From NCBI GenBank assembly GCA_025200525.1, contig CM045761.1, positions 204,634,254 to 204,698,253 of the forward strand: DNA of 64,000 nucleotides. Direction: 5' to 3'. The notes under the pieces are model-generated. The model was not told the origin of the DNA and made no database searches. It worked only from the letters and a program-made list of their open reading frames with translations. The stretch's first letter is position 1, and each line of letters starts with the position of its first letter. The position numbers and the translations under genes are program-made. This stretch comes from Camellia lanceoleosa. Its lineage: Eukaryota > Streptophyta > Magnoliopsida > Ericales > Theaceae. Shown here piece after piece: positions 25,501 through 34,695 of this stretch.

Positions 25501-26310
25501 GGTTGCTTTCTTGCATTCCTCTCCGCAGGCTGCTCAGATATTGCCGAAGGTTTGGGTGCTACCTATTTGATACTCTCCACTATTTTTTTTAAAAAATATA
25601 GTCCACTATGTGACGAGGTTTAATAAATGAAATTTAGGCCTCGTTTGGGAACATGCTATTTTAGTAACTTTTTGGTTTTTAGGCTAAAATATGAGGTAAA
25701 AAAAATTAGTATGTTTGGAATGACTTTTTGATTTTTTACAAGAAGATGTGCAAAAAAGTAGGGAATATTTGATTTTTTGGTATAGGTTATAGGCTTTTTG
25801 GTTTTTTTTAGTAACTTTTTGGTTTTTAGCCTAAAAGTGTTGCATGCCAAACGGGGCCTAAGTGAGTTGACTGTATGCCTCAAGTGAGTTGACCAGGGCT
25901 TTACTTGTTTTGGTAAGGAACTGTTTTTGCTTGAGGTAACAGATAACATGATAATACACGGAGATAGCTAGAAAAACCCTATTGTTTGCCACATGCTTGT
26001 TTTATTTTTATTTATCTGGAACCCAAAATTTGTACTTTATGCATAGATTATTTGTTATGCACATCATTCCTTCTATTTTTCGTTGGCGTAAGTGCTGTTG
26101 AAAGCTTGTTGGCTGTTCATATAGGTGGAGGAGCTGGTTGTCAAGGAGAGAGAACTGCAGGAGAAGCTAATGTCAAAACACTCGACAGTGGTAGACAGTT
26201 ATGAAAAGAAAACTGGGGGACGGGAAATTGAGAACCGGGTTGCTTTGATCCAGCAGAAACTCACAGCTTTGAGGCAGGAGGTTGAAGACCAGCTGGAAGC
26301 CATTGATTAG
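7553..26310 (+). CDS. OST1: Oligosaccharyltransferase subunit 1 (ribophorin I), ten exons
   Basis: Ribophorin I is an ER-membrane subunit of the oligosaccharyltransferase complex that transfers glycans to Asn of nascent proteins. Exons: 7553-7645, 8759-8803, 8978-9615, 9705-9852, 9935-10111, 11077-11145, 11222-11311, 25089-25247, 25325-25549, 26125-26310. All have GT/AG borders and join in phase to 609 residues, close to other plant ribophorins (about 610). Residues 1-21 form a signal peptide (hydrophobic [14 protein letters not shown]). The lumenal domain fills exons 2-7, with [14 protein letters not shown] and [17 protein letters not shown]. One transmembrane segment ([17 protein letters not shown]) is in exon 8, followed by a helical cytosolic tail rich in Glu, Lys and Gln. 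Intron 7 (11312-25088, 13,777 bp) contains nested retroelements on the opposite strand, yet both splice sites and the flanking frames are intact. No stop or frameshift was found. Confidence 0.95.
11151..11238 (+). repeat. 24-bp direct repeat creating a decoy 3' splice site in OST1 intron 6
   Basis: The word beginning 'gatgcagacaaaattttccc' occurs at 11151-11174 and again at 11215-11238. The second copy carries the real acceptor of exon 7 (AG at 11220-11221). The first copy has an identical AG only 12 bases after the exon 6 donor, too close to define an intron. Intron 6 (11146-11221) is 76 bp and not a multiple of three, so its retention would shift the frame. Confidence 0.8.
11312..12519. other. 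First part of OST1 intron 7, upstream of the inserted elements
   Basis: Ordinary AT-rich intron sequence. The 106-codon minus-strand frame at 11665-11985 has no recognisable features. It probably represents the original host intron before the retroelement block. Confidence 0.5.
12520..13290 (-). mobile_element. 3' LTR of an old LTR retrotransposon (outer element in OST1 intron 7)
   Basis: Read on the minus strand, this segment begins TGTTCGCACCC, has a TATA box (TATAAAA at 12867-12873) and shows LTR-like organisation. It is preceded by a polypurine tract, AAATGAGGGGGGCAT (13291-13305). The first 260 bp or so (13030-13290) recur as a direct repeat at 24573-24838 with roughly 10% difference, so the two are LTRs of one element. 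The left edge near 12520 (TGATGCG) is a guess; I could not confirm a target-site duplication. Confidence 0.6.
13291..14627 (-). pseudogene. Internal remnant of the outer LTR element with one open frame (13855-14469)
   Basis: Between the polypurine tract and the inserted LTR arm is a minus-strand frame of 204 codons, rich in Asn, Gly, His and Pro (for example [12 protein letters not shown] and [14 protein letters not shown] repeats). Its composition suggests a fragment of a retroelement protein, perhaps the region after gag, but I recognise no protease, reverse transcriptase or integrase motif. Sequence on both sides has many stops. The rest of the element's coding region is missing, so it is a deleted or non-autonomous copy. 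Confidence 0.4.
14628..16158 (+). mobile_element. Inverted partial LTR of the chromovirus (plus orientation)
   Basis: The segment starts with the LTR end TGTGAGAATCC and is the reverse complement, imperfectly, of 17151-18339. With the inserted MITE and its duplicated target removed, both arms are about 1.18 kb. At its right end (16153-16158) it joins the oppositely oriented LTR at a shared 'aagaaa'. The two arms plus spacer form a large palindrome inside an intron of a constitutive gene. Confidence 0.75.
15053..15396. mobile_element. MITE with 8-bp target-site duplication (hAT-like)
   Basis: Terminal inverted repeats read CTATGTTACATGGACTC at the left and GAGTCCATGTAACATAG at the right, followed inside by related 'gggtgtcgggt' and 'tgtcgggtgtccgacac' words. 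The element is flanked by GAAGAGAG at 15045-15052 and 15397-15404. The homologous site in the other LTR arm (near 17920-17935) lacks it, which confirms the insertion boundaries. It has no coding capacity. An 8-bp duplication points to the hAT superfamily. Confidence 0.85.
16153..18339 (-). mobile_element. 3' LTR of the chromodomain gypsy element, lacking its last about 350 bp
   Basis: On the minus strand the LTR starts TGTGAGAACCC directly after the polypurine tract. Its far part (16153-16350) matches 24375-24566 of the 5' LTR as a direct repeat, including an 'aatcatgacaattaagagg' word. The terminal portion present in the 5' LTR (24029-24374) is absent here and is replaced by the inverted arm. 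The full LTR would have been roughly 2.5 kb. Confidence 0.7.
18340..18354 (-). other. Polypurine tract of the chromodomain gypsy element
   Basis: Minus-strand GAAAGGGGGGTAGAT lies immediately before the LTR start and just after the end of the polyprotein remnant. This is the position where plus-strand DNA synthesis is primed in LTR retroelements. Confidence 0.75.
18377..19951 (-). pseudogene. Integrase and chromodomain remnant of the gypsy chromovirus
   Basis: Read right to left: the zinc-binding region ([26 protein letters not shown], near 19565-19640), the catalytic core around [27 protein letters not shown] and [14 protein letters not shown] (the D, D and E positions are recognisable), then a C-terminal chromodomain with [12 protein letters not shown] and ESSTWEQ. 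Such chromodomains steer chromovirus insertion toward marked chromatin. The frame is broken by stops and shifts at several points between 18790 and 19570, so no functional enzyme is encoded. Confidence 0.85.
20118..21190 (-). pseudogene. Reverse transcriptase and RNase H remnant of the gypsy chromovirus
   Basis: Minus-strand motifs include [19 protein letters not shown], the active-site box [11 protein letters not shown] (codons near 20704-20720) and [15 protein letters not shown]. The RNase H start ([19 protein letters not shown]) is in the open frame 20118-20351. In-frame stops occur, for instance right after the IYS of the active-site box and around 20960, so the enzyme is dead although the IDD motif itself remains. 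Confidence 0.85.
21203..21790 (-). pseudogene. Aspartic protease region of the gypsy chromovirus
   Basis: The 195-codon minus-strand frame carries [13 protein letters not shown], the retroviral-type aspartic protease motif, then [17 protein letters not shown], the usual protease-to-RT linker (normally GMDWL), and [13 protein letters not shown] at the RT entry. This stretch is open, but it is cut off from gag and RT by stops on both sides. Confidence 0.85.
21820..22869 (-). pseudogene. Gag remnant of the gypsy chromovirus
   Basis: The start [14 protein letters not shown] at 22869 leads to [20 protein letters not shown], the usual start of the retrotransposon gag domain. It continues after stops in 22057-22419 ([22 protein letters not shown]). 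A CCHC zinc knuckle ([13 protein letters not shown]) lies near 22000-22045 in another frame. At least two frame breaks separate these pieces. Confidence 0.8.
22870..24007 (-). other. 5' leader of the chromovirus with an acidic open frame (23621-23863)
   Basis: Between the primer-binding site and gag is about 1.1 kb of leader. It contains an 80-codon minus-strand frame that is extremely acidic (for example [13 protein letters not shown] and IESDTEEES). I do not recognise a domain. It may be an accessory frame or the remnant of one. An (AT)n run lies near 22940-22955. Confidence 0.45.
24008..24025 (-). other. Primer-binding site of the chromovirus (initiator-Met tRNA type)
   Basis: On the minus strand, three bases after the LTR end TGTCACA, the sequence TGGAATCAGAACCTAGG closely resembles the standard plant gypsy site TGGTATCAGAGC, complementary to the 3' end of initiator tRNA-Met. 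A couple of mismatches fit the age of the element. Confidence 0.75.
24029..24566 (-). mobile_element. 5' LTR fragment of the chromovirus
   Basis: Minus-strand LTR end (GGGTGTCACA at 24029-24038) next to the primer-binding site. Positions 24375-24566 match 16153-16350 of the other LTR. The match stops near 24566 and sequence of the outer element begins at about 24573, so roughly 2 kb of this LTR is missing. Confidence 0.7.
24573..24838 (-). mobile_element. 5' LTR fragment of the outer LTR retrotransposon
   Basis: A direct repeat of 13030-13290, beginning on the minus strand with TGTTTGCACCC at 24838. Only the first 266 bp or so of the LTR remains; it is interrupted on its left by the chromovirus LTR fragment. 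From 24839 to the exon 8 acceptor at 25088 the sequence is normal OST1 intron. Confidence 0.65.
25637..25858. mobile_element. Short TIR element (MITE) in OST1 intron 9
   Basis: Inverted ends read GGCCTCGTTTGG at the left and CCAAACGGGGCC at the right, with internal inverted words (ttttggtttttaggctaaaa). It lies within the OST1 intron between exons 9 and 10. It has no coding capacity. The flanking TTA/TAA does not give a clean direct duplication. Confidence 0.6.
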
Positions 26311-26948
26311 ATTGAATATATGAATAAAATTAGTCTGCACTTTGTGTTTTGTTGGGCGGTTTGTGAAATCAGAATTTTGTTGTGGTCTCAAGGATAGCTT
26401 GATGAGTTAGCCCCAACATCTATGGTTTTTGTTTTTGTTCCAATAGATTTAACTATAAATATATATATATATATATATAGAACTGATTATTTATCCATCT
26501 GACTTGTATACATGTCCACCAAATGATTTTTTAGTTGGGGTAATATTCTAAGACCAAATGATTTGATTGGTGGCTTACATTTCTGATATGACATTTTACT
26601 TATCAAAAAAAAAATATATATATATATATATTATGGCATTAGTCATTGATCTGAGTTGTCTTCTTTTGGATTGCCCACTAGTGAATTTCATCTCCTGTTA
26701 TGTTATAATGTTGATTGTTAACGGTGGTAATACCTGCCAAACAAGTTTAGGTACTAATGTGTACTGATTGTTAGTTGATATTTGCTATTGAATATACAAG
26801 TAAAACTATAGTTGACAGCTTATTTTAATTTTAGTTTTATCTGTTATCTATTTTGTTCAATTTGGTTCTGGAGCATACAAACGTCTCCAAGTGCCAAGCA
26901 TGACTGTAATAGGTTGATTGTGTTTTACTGTTAATGGTGTTCAATTTA

Positions 26949-27001
<53 letters not shown>

Positions 27002-28032
27002 TGTAGTTTAAGGTTACAAATTGATTATTTAGTTTTGAACTAGGAGAAGGGGACTTAATTGAATGGTTTTATTTTTAATTTTCTATTTTATTAGAATCAA
27101 GAGCACTGTTAGAGCATTTTAGCTAGTTTCAACTCAATTGTGACCCTACAAGAAGTTACATCATTTGGATTCAAGTATATTACATCAATAATCTATTTCT
27201 ATCCTATTTTCATACGCTTGACATTGAAAATATGTATGAGTGGTGAGGTTGTACCAAACTTTCTACATTGTGTGTGGAAAATTCTATCCTACGGACTGAG
27301 CACCGTTTATAAATTTATTTTTTCTTTGAAGTACTTTATTAACATGTGGAACATGAGAACAATAACATTTTTTTTTATATAAAAAAACTTTAATCTATCC
27401 CCATATTATCATTTAACACAATTTTATAAATAAATTTAAAATACATTGTAATTACTCATAAATTATTTAAGTCAAAATAAAATACTAAAATGATTTCATA
27501 AAATTCTTATTTCAACCTAATTTTTTTAGGATAACGATGAAATTAAGAGTCCGTAAAACTCTTATTTCAACCTTACGTTTTTTTAGGTAATAGTAAAATT
27601 AAAAGTGGAAGGTTTAACGATTATTTGTTAAAAGATGATTTTTTTTTTTTTTTTTTTGGGTAGAAAGAAGATGATAATATATAGGTAGTGTTTGGCAAGT
27701 TGGATTTTAGTCTTTTTTGGTTAAAATTTACAAAAAGATAAAATAGGTTAAAATAGTAACAAAACAAAATGTCACGTTAAAATCATAATCATTCATTTTT
27801 TCTCTCACAAATATCACATCTAACTTTAAAAAAATCAAATTATTTTTTGAAATACAAAAATTTTAACTTATTAAAATAACTAAAAATTAAAATAACTTAT
27901 AACAATAACTTTTCAAATACCCACATTATATTGGGGATTTTATTTGAATGAAAGAGTTAGACGGTGTCCGCCATATCTCTTATTTCTAGTCCAGCCTAGG
28001 CTAGGGCTTATATTTGTTTGTTGTGTGTCTGA
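26311..28032. other. OST1-OEP21 intergenic region with an (ATT)n microsatellite
   Basis: OST1 3' UTR is followed by AT-rich DNA. An (ATT)n run occupies about 26956-27001 and (AT)n runs lie near 26459-26480 and 26614-26630. Positions 27690-27930 resemble 55273-55511 (shared 'aaaatttacaaaaa' and 'ttaacttattaaaata' words), a likely dispersed repeat. No credible gene is present. Confidence 0.55.
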
Positions 28033-28034
28033 GA

Positions 28035-28060
<26 letters not shown>
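28033..28060 (+). repeat. (CT)n microsatellite in the OEP21 5' UTR
   Basis: About 14 CT units end 13 bases before the OEP21 ATG at 28074. This parallels the GA and CT tracts just upstream of the OST1 and ATL start codons. Confidence 0.85.
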
Positions 28061-28067
<7 letters not shown>

Positions 28068-28073
28068 GGAATA

Positions 28074-31000
28074 ATGGAGACTTCAATTAGATATGGCGGA
28101 GATTCCAGAGCTCTGAAATTCCATGCCAAAGAGAACCTCCCAATCGACTCCAACACCAACTTACAGGTACCTCCCAATCGACTCCACTCTTTTAAGTAAG
28201 CTTTTATGCCTTTGGTTTCTCTTTTTCTTTGTTTCGGTTACATATTGTAGTACTAGTACTTGCCAAGTTTTCCACTTCATCAAGTATTCCTAATTCTTAA
28301 CCTCAATTTGATTGCTATTGTTGATTTTCTCATATTATTAGTAAATGTTGTTTGAAAAAACAACATGTGATTAATTACAGTCTGTTTCGATATGATTTTA
28401 GCGTTCTTTTTGCATAATTGATGAATTGAGACTCGTTTAGGAACGTTTTCCTCAAGCAAATCTCATGTAAGAGTTTATGTATAGCTTTCGTGCTTTGCAT
28501 ACTCTCTCTCTCTGTCCCTCACACACATTAGCTGAGAAACTTCTGTGAATTACTATTTAAGGACATAAATTGTTGAAGCATTGAGTGAGTGAGAGTATAT
28601 ATATGAGGGATTGGTTCTCAGATTGTTCCGAGTAAGCTGACTGAACAACCAGAACCAAGGTTTCAAAAAGCAATTGCGGTTGCGGGGTGTAAAAGCCGTA
28701 ACTGTAATTTTTTTTATTTTTTACACAATTTGAAAAAAACTTATCTGATATGCATATTTTTTTTTTCTTTTTAAAATTACATTTATTGGGGTTTACAATA
28801 GATTTTGATCAATTTTTGTTAGTTTTTAAGTATGATCCAATATATTTTATGTTTTTAAATCTCTATAAAAAGAGTTTTTTACATTTTATTTCAATATATG
28901 TCATAAATCCATATTGTACCTATTATTTTTATTTATTTTTTAAGAATAATTGATTTTAAATGTCTGCAAAATTATTTTTGACCAATACTTGAACTGACTA
29001 ACTAAAAAATGTTTATAGTTATCAAATGAAATGATTATAAAAATAAAAATTATTTTTGAGTTACTGAATATTGCAGAATGTGTATAATGTATATTTTTTA
29101 AGCCTTTTTTTATTTTTTTATTTTTGGGAAAGGAAGTTTAAAATATTATAAATGTGTGTAAGAGTGTATAATGGGCCGTTATGGTACTGTTATGACCATT
29201 ACATTACATCGAAACGGTCGTTATACGTGTAAATTTCTGTCGCACCACAAAAGCGGATATAATGGGTAGTGCCTATCACCGCAACCGTTACGTAACAGTT
29301 GCAACCGTTACGTAACATCGCTTTTTGAAACCTTGACTAGAATTGAACTGAGGGAGTCTATTCTTGATTTTTTTGGAACCAAAACTGAACTGTGGTCCCT
29401 TCAAAATCCAAAGCAAACAGGATTGAGATTGTCTAGTTTGGTTCAGTTCTCAGGTTGGTCAGTTCGTTTGTGCACCCTTACTACTTAGGATAACACTGAT
29501 TCAAAGAACAACCCCCATGACCCTTTTGCCTGCCATTTCATTCATTGTATGTTTTCCTTTCCAACCTTAATCAAATTTTGAATATATGGGAAGACTAAAA
29601 ATAATTTCTAAAAATAATTCAATTTACCAAATTGCCCTTCTTCGCCACCCTTGCCTCCAACACCCTTCTTTTTCTTCTCACTCCCTCTGTCACTACCTCT
29701 GCTATACTCACCAGTCACCACCACCTGACATTGCCACTTGCCCCCCACCAAAAAACACCACTCTTTGCCGGACACCTCCACCTTCACCTCCACCTCCAAA
29801 AAAATCATTAAAAATGCAAAATATATATGCCTATTATCAGAATCTTATGATTCGCGACTTGATTCACGATTCAATTCGCAATTTTTGCAAAATCGATACG
29901 AATCTATGGGTGAATTTATTTTAGAAGTGAATCTCTAGTGAATCGCACAATTCACAATCGATTCACAATTCGATTCAATTTTTACGATTCATGCAATTTT
30001 TAAAATTATTATGTCTGACAAATTTTCGATTATTTTTTCTCTATTTTTTAGTGAAAATGGCATAATATAGCTTTAAATAGCGTTTAATACCAAAATAACT
30101 AACATACATACATGATTTGTTGTTATTTTAGTGATCATGGAGTTTTTAATAGGATCCAATTAGATTCAGTCAGACCCAATATATTTTTAACCTTCTTCTT
30201 ATTTTTCTTCCCTTTAAAAAATCATAATATATCTTCTAAAGATATTTAAGATTAAAGTTACACTATGAATTATCTATTTCTATTTTATTAAATTAAATAT
30301 AATTGAATATTACATGTGTGAGGTCAATTATACCTTTTAAAATGTTTTAGGCTTTAAAATAAAATATTCAAAATAATTCTTTCTTATTATTTGCTCACTG
30401 TTACTTAAAAATATATATATGCTTATTGTCAAAATATCAATATAGTTGTTAATTATTATTGCTTTAGAAATTGATAATTTGTTTATTTGGTTATTATTTT
30501 TATTAAGATTGGTCAATAAGAAATATCTAAAAAAGAAAAAAAGGTAATATGGTGATCTTATATAGGAATTTTTGTTAACTTCTTACCTATTAAACTACGT
30601 GATTATCATTCAAAATAATATTTTCATTAATTTCAGTCTAAATATTTCATATTCATAAGATATATTTAACATCTAAATGTGTAGATATATGTTTGGAAGT
30701 AATTTAGAAAAAGTGACCGAATCTTTATGATTCACGATTCGATTCGATTCAGTTCGTGAATCGGTACGAGACCATTTCGATTCACAATACGAATCCCTGA
30801 TTTAACAACTATGATATATATATATATAGAGAGAGAGAGAGGGATCAGATCCGGTTATCTTCAATCTATCTGATGATCGACAATTCCTTGTCTCAGTCAT
30901 CGAATCTACTTCACTTCTAATTGTCAGATCTGGTCGAGGCTAGAGAGGGCACGCAGTAGGTTGGGCTGGAGAGGGAAGGTTGGGAGGGCTGGGGTCATGG

Positions 31001-33314
31001 GTTACGAGTTGCAGGGTTGTGGGGGTGGCAGATCTAACCACGTGAAGACGATGCATGATGGAAGGGGTGGTTAGGCATGGAGAAAGTAGGTGGAGGGGAG
31101 TCACAGTGGTGGCTGATGATGGTTTCGACAGGCTGTTCAATGTCACAACGATGGTGGTGGTTGGTGGATTGGAAAAGAGGGGAGGAAGAGGGTTAGGGTT
31201 TCTTTGTGAGGGAGAGATGGCTTTTTTTGTCTCTTGAAATTTTGATCCATTAACATGCAATAATTTTTATCTTTCCATTTATGCTGTAATTTAAATAGTA
31301 TTCCTTCAATGATTTGCAATTTTTTACTCTACTTTCCATTTTGGTGCAATTTACCCTTTAATTTTCAATTATCACCTAATTGAATTTCCACTTAAATTCA
31401 ATTTGGTGTTAAATATGTGAACTTCTCAAGAAGTTCCTCATCTTTTTATGTGTTTGTAAGTGGCAGGTTCATGGAGAGCTAGATACAAAAAATGGAGCTC
31501 CAAGTTATTTAAGTGCAATGATAAGGCACTTCTATCCAGATGTATGTACTCAAATTTTTTTTTTATTTTTTTATGGCTAAAGCAATTAATGTGAGCAAGT
31601 TGCCACTTGAATTTTTTAGATCCTTCTTACAGCATACTGACGTATCTAATAATCATTTGTAGTTGTCAGCTAGTCTTGGTGTTGGATTGCAATATGATAG
31701 AAAGGAGAAGCTCCGGTACAGTGTGCGTGGAAAGAAGTCATTTCCTGTTGACTCCTAATGGATTGTTACGGTTTAATATCAAGGGGCAGTGTGATGTTGA
31801 TAAAGAATTTAAAGAGGTTTGCATTTTCCTTTTAGTTCTTAACATTTGGTCATAAGTGAGGTGATTCATAGGTGATAAAAGTTTCTCAACTTTTGTAATG
31901 CTTTTCATTGGAATGGGAGATAGCCCTTCTTCAGTTTTACAAAGTTAAAATGTTATTCTTTAGTTTTTTGAATTTATAAATGATTTTTTGGCATATCTTC
32001 ATGTTGTGCAGAGTTACAAATTGCAAATTGTAAATACAGTCACTTTTGTTTGTTTCAGTCATAGGATGATGCTATATACGGAAAGACAAAATTTTGGGCT
32101 CTAATCTGTTCTGTTCACTCATGGTACTTGTACATTGTAATACTTTGACAGAGGAAATCAAGAGGAGCTGCTGAGTTTACTTGGGGCATTCTCAACTTCC
32201 AGAAAGACCAAGATATAAGGCTTAAAGTTGGGTATGAAGTCTTTGACAAGGTATATATGCTCTGATCAATATTGTTCAAAGAAATTATGCATAAAACCTT
32301 TCCTAAATTTATCAATACTGTTATTTGAAGTCTCATAGATGCGTAGCTCTTCTTCTAAATGTAATGAGAGTTTTTTCCCCCTTTGCATTTAAGTGACCTT
32401 CCACTTATACTATGGTTTTCCATGAATATATGTTTTTCCTCAAGTTAAATTCATCTCTTACCTGTGGTGGATTCTGGTATTTTAAACCTTTGTTCTTGCT
32501 TTTTTATTTTATTGATTCCCACGGTGAAAATGTGATCTCCTATCTTTTGGACGTTTGTAACTCAAATTTATGATAATTCTGGCTAGAAATGTTTCATCCA
32601 GTAACAGTGTGGCAGTTCAGCACTTGTGTGTGAGTCAATCTTTGCGGGCACAACCATCAAGGTCTGGATTCTGCCACCTTTGTATTGGGGGAGTTTGAAA
32701 ATATTGAAAGCAATGACTTGGTAGAGAGAGAGAGAGAGAGAGAGGAACCTGTGTGCACACACTCTAGATAGCCACACACACACACACACTCTAGATAGCC
32801 TTCACCATATGAATTTTGTTTTAATTTTTAAAAGAACTGGTCTTAACAGAAGCTGAAGCTTTCCTTTCTCACTATGCGCGCGCGCGCGCGCGCGGGGGGG
32901 GGGGGGCGGGTGTGGTGGTTGGGGAACTCTGGTGCAATTCATTTAAAAAGGTTTTATGGTTGATAATATTTTAGCCATGTAGGATAGAAAACTCTGAATC
33001 ATTTTCCATAATCACCAAAATACTTCCCAAACAATTAGTTTCTAGTGAATCCCCTTGTGCTATGCTGCTATTTTATGCTTTCCATGGTAAAATAAATTGT
33101 TGCAGTGGTTTGCTTTAAAGGAATATGTCCAGTAAGAGTGATAATGTACCATCACTATAGCGTCTTTTGCTTATTAATCTTGAATATTTTATTCACATTC
33201 TTCTGCTTCTTTTGCATGTTTGTATTTCAGGTTCCATACCTGCAGGTCAGGGAAAATAACTGGACGCTTAATGTTGACGTTAATGGCAGATGGAGTGTGA
33301 GATATGATTTGTGA
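28074..33314 (+). CDS. OEP21: Chloroplast outer envelope pore protein 21 (OEP21), with an apparent frameshift in exon 3
   Basis: OEP21 is a beta-barrel, anion-selective, ATP-regulated channel of the plastid outer envelope thought to pass phosphorylated sugars. Exons: 28074-28166, 31467-31541, 31663-31816, 32152-32250, 33231-33314, all GT/AG. They encode [20 protein letters not shown], then [15 protein letters not shown] and [47 protein letters not shown], and [15 protein letters not shown] through GRWSVRYDL. Exon 3 is 154 bases, one too many. After FPV at 31741-31749 a G at 31750 shifts the frame to a stop two codons later, whereas the next frame gives the conserved [20 protein letters not shown]. 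Without that base the product would be about 167 residues, near the usual 167-177. This may be an assembly error or a real lesion. Identity is certain; integrity is not. Confidence 0.88.
28657..29334. mobile_element. TIR element in OEP21 intron 1
   Basis: The ends are exact inverted repeats, AAGGTTTCAAAAAGC at 28657-28671 and GCTTTTTGAAACCTT at 29320-29334. Sub-terminal 'attgcggttgcgg' and 'gcaaccgttacgtaac' words are also related. The interior is AT-rich without a coding frame. No clear target-site duplication was seen, so the superfamily is undetermined. Confidence 0.6.
29586..30840. repeat. AT-rich repetitive segment in OEP21 intron 1 with repeated 'gattcacgattcgattc' words
   Basis: Variants of 'ttatgattcgcgac', 'gattcacgattc' and 'cacaattcgattc' recur at both ends (about 29846-29995 and 30726-30795), suggesting a non-autonomous transposon about 0.9 kb long. 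An (AT)n/(GA)n run lies near 30810-30842. Positions 31000-31240 are GC-richer but carry no recognisable gene. Confidence 0.35.
32723..32906 (+). repeat. Cluster of (GA)n, (CA)n, (GC)n and a 13-G run in OEP21 intron 4
   Basis: Within 190 bases of intron 4 are (GA)n at 32723-32744, (CA)n at 32773-32788, (GC)n at 32876-32894 and thirteen consecutive G at 32894-32906. A 13-bp word (actctagatagcc) flanks the CA run on both sides. Alternating CG can adopt Z-DNA and G runs can form quadruplexes, so this is also a likely site of sequencing error. Confidence 0.8.
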
Positions 33315-34188
33315 GAAGGGGAGAGCTTGATATATTCATTTGAGGTGAGATATTAATTGCAGAGAAGATGATCAAAAAAATTATATGCAGAGAAGATATC
33401 CTCTCATGTCTGTTTCCATTTCCAATAAAAATAACTGATATATTGTCAATGTTAGGCTTCATTTTAAACTTACATTTCTAATATTTTGTGAAGACTTAAC
33501 CATTGCATGGTTGCTATGGAGGAGGTCATCTGCCACCTGTTAAGGGAGGGGTTCAATCTCTTACCAAGTATCTTTGGTAGATTCCTTCATTAGTGTTGTT
33601 GTCCTCATAAGTTTTATTTGTTGGGCAGGTGGGATTGGCGTTAGATGAATGATCATAAGATCTCTCTTCGCTCTGATTTCCTACACAACACACACATTGT
33701 CTTTCTTCTCTCTGGCTTGTGGTTATTGCACTTTTTTTTTTTTTTTCTTTTTCTTTTTTAGTTTTGTGAATGATGTTGCTCTAATGTGAAGAGGCCCTCC
33801 AAGTAGGTCTGATTCGGACATTGTTTTTCCGTCAGTACCTTGATTATAGATTCCCTTCTCTCTCACCCTCATCTCTCTCTCTCTCTCTACACACGCGCGC
33901 ACATTATACACATTCAGTGGCCCCTCTGTGCTGATGATCCTCTGACCATCACATGGCCATGAAAGAGCTGCATTCTCCTTCCTTCACTCATTCCTTTCTT
34001 AGACTTTGGCCTTTTTGGCTTTAGGCCCCCATTATTTATGTTCATTTTAGGCAGGGTGGGTCTTGCTGTCCTTTTGTGTGGGGCATGCAACCACGTGTTC
34101 AATGAAGATTGTTTATATGCGGGAAATTTGCCTCTTTTGAGTATTTTTGTTCTCTCTCTCTCTCTCTCTCGGTGGGAATGAAGTGTGC

Positions 34189-34272
34189 AATCTTAGTTAA
34201 TCAGCTTTGTCTCCATTACGTTGCAACACCAATCTTAGTTAATCAGCTTTGTCTCCATTACCTTACAGCACC
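34189..34272 (+). repeat. Tandem duplication of a 42-bp unit
   Basis: The unit starting 'aatcttagttaatcagcttt' occurs at 34189-34230 and 34231-34272 with only a few mismatches near the end. The two copies are directly adjacent. There is no coding content. Confidence 0.85.
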
Positions 34273-34518
34273 TTCCATCATTCTCCTGGAGTGGGGATGC
34301 GCAAATATAGTGAACTCTTTCCACTGGACAACAACTTGTTTGTTTCTCAGCTTCAACAATCACTTTCAGGCATCATTCTGTGGTTCAAAACAAGTAATGA
34401 GAATTGAAGAAACTGCAATTTTGATTATGTCACAAATGGTTAATGAGAAATTCTAAAGACAGAATTCTCTTGAAGATTGGAGGATCTTACAACTGATTGC
34501 CTTTTCAATGCCTACTTA

Positions 34519-34695
34519 TACTGTGTTTGGTTGAGGGATTTGAGGAGGAATTTGGAAAGGGAAATGGAAAAGGTAGGTGAAATGTGAAAAAAATATACCT
34601 ACATTTCATATAATTTCACACACTTTTTCCCTTTTCCTTTCCAAATCCCTCCCCAAATCTCCTAACCAACCCAAATCTCTTAACCAAACACAGCG
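34519..34695. mobile_element. Tourist-like (PIF/Harbinger) MITE, copy 1
   Basis: Inverted ends TACTGTGTTTGGTTGAGG and CTTAACCAAACACAGCG enclose a palindromic, non-coding 177-bp element. It is flanked by a TTA direct repeat (34516-34518 and 34696-34698), the 3-bp duplication typical of PIF/Harbinger. A second copy of the same family is at 57160-57308. Confidence 0.8.

Noticed and set aside
30940..31260. 106-codon minus-strand Pro/Thr/Ser-rich frame in OEP21 intron 1
   Set aside because: No domain and biased composition; lies in a repeat-rich intron.
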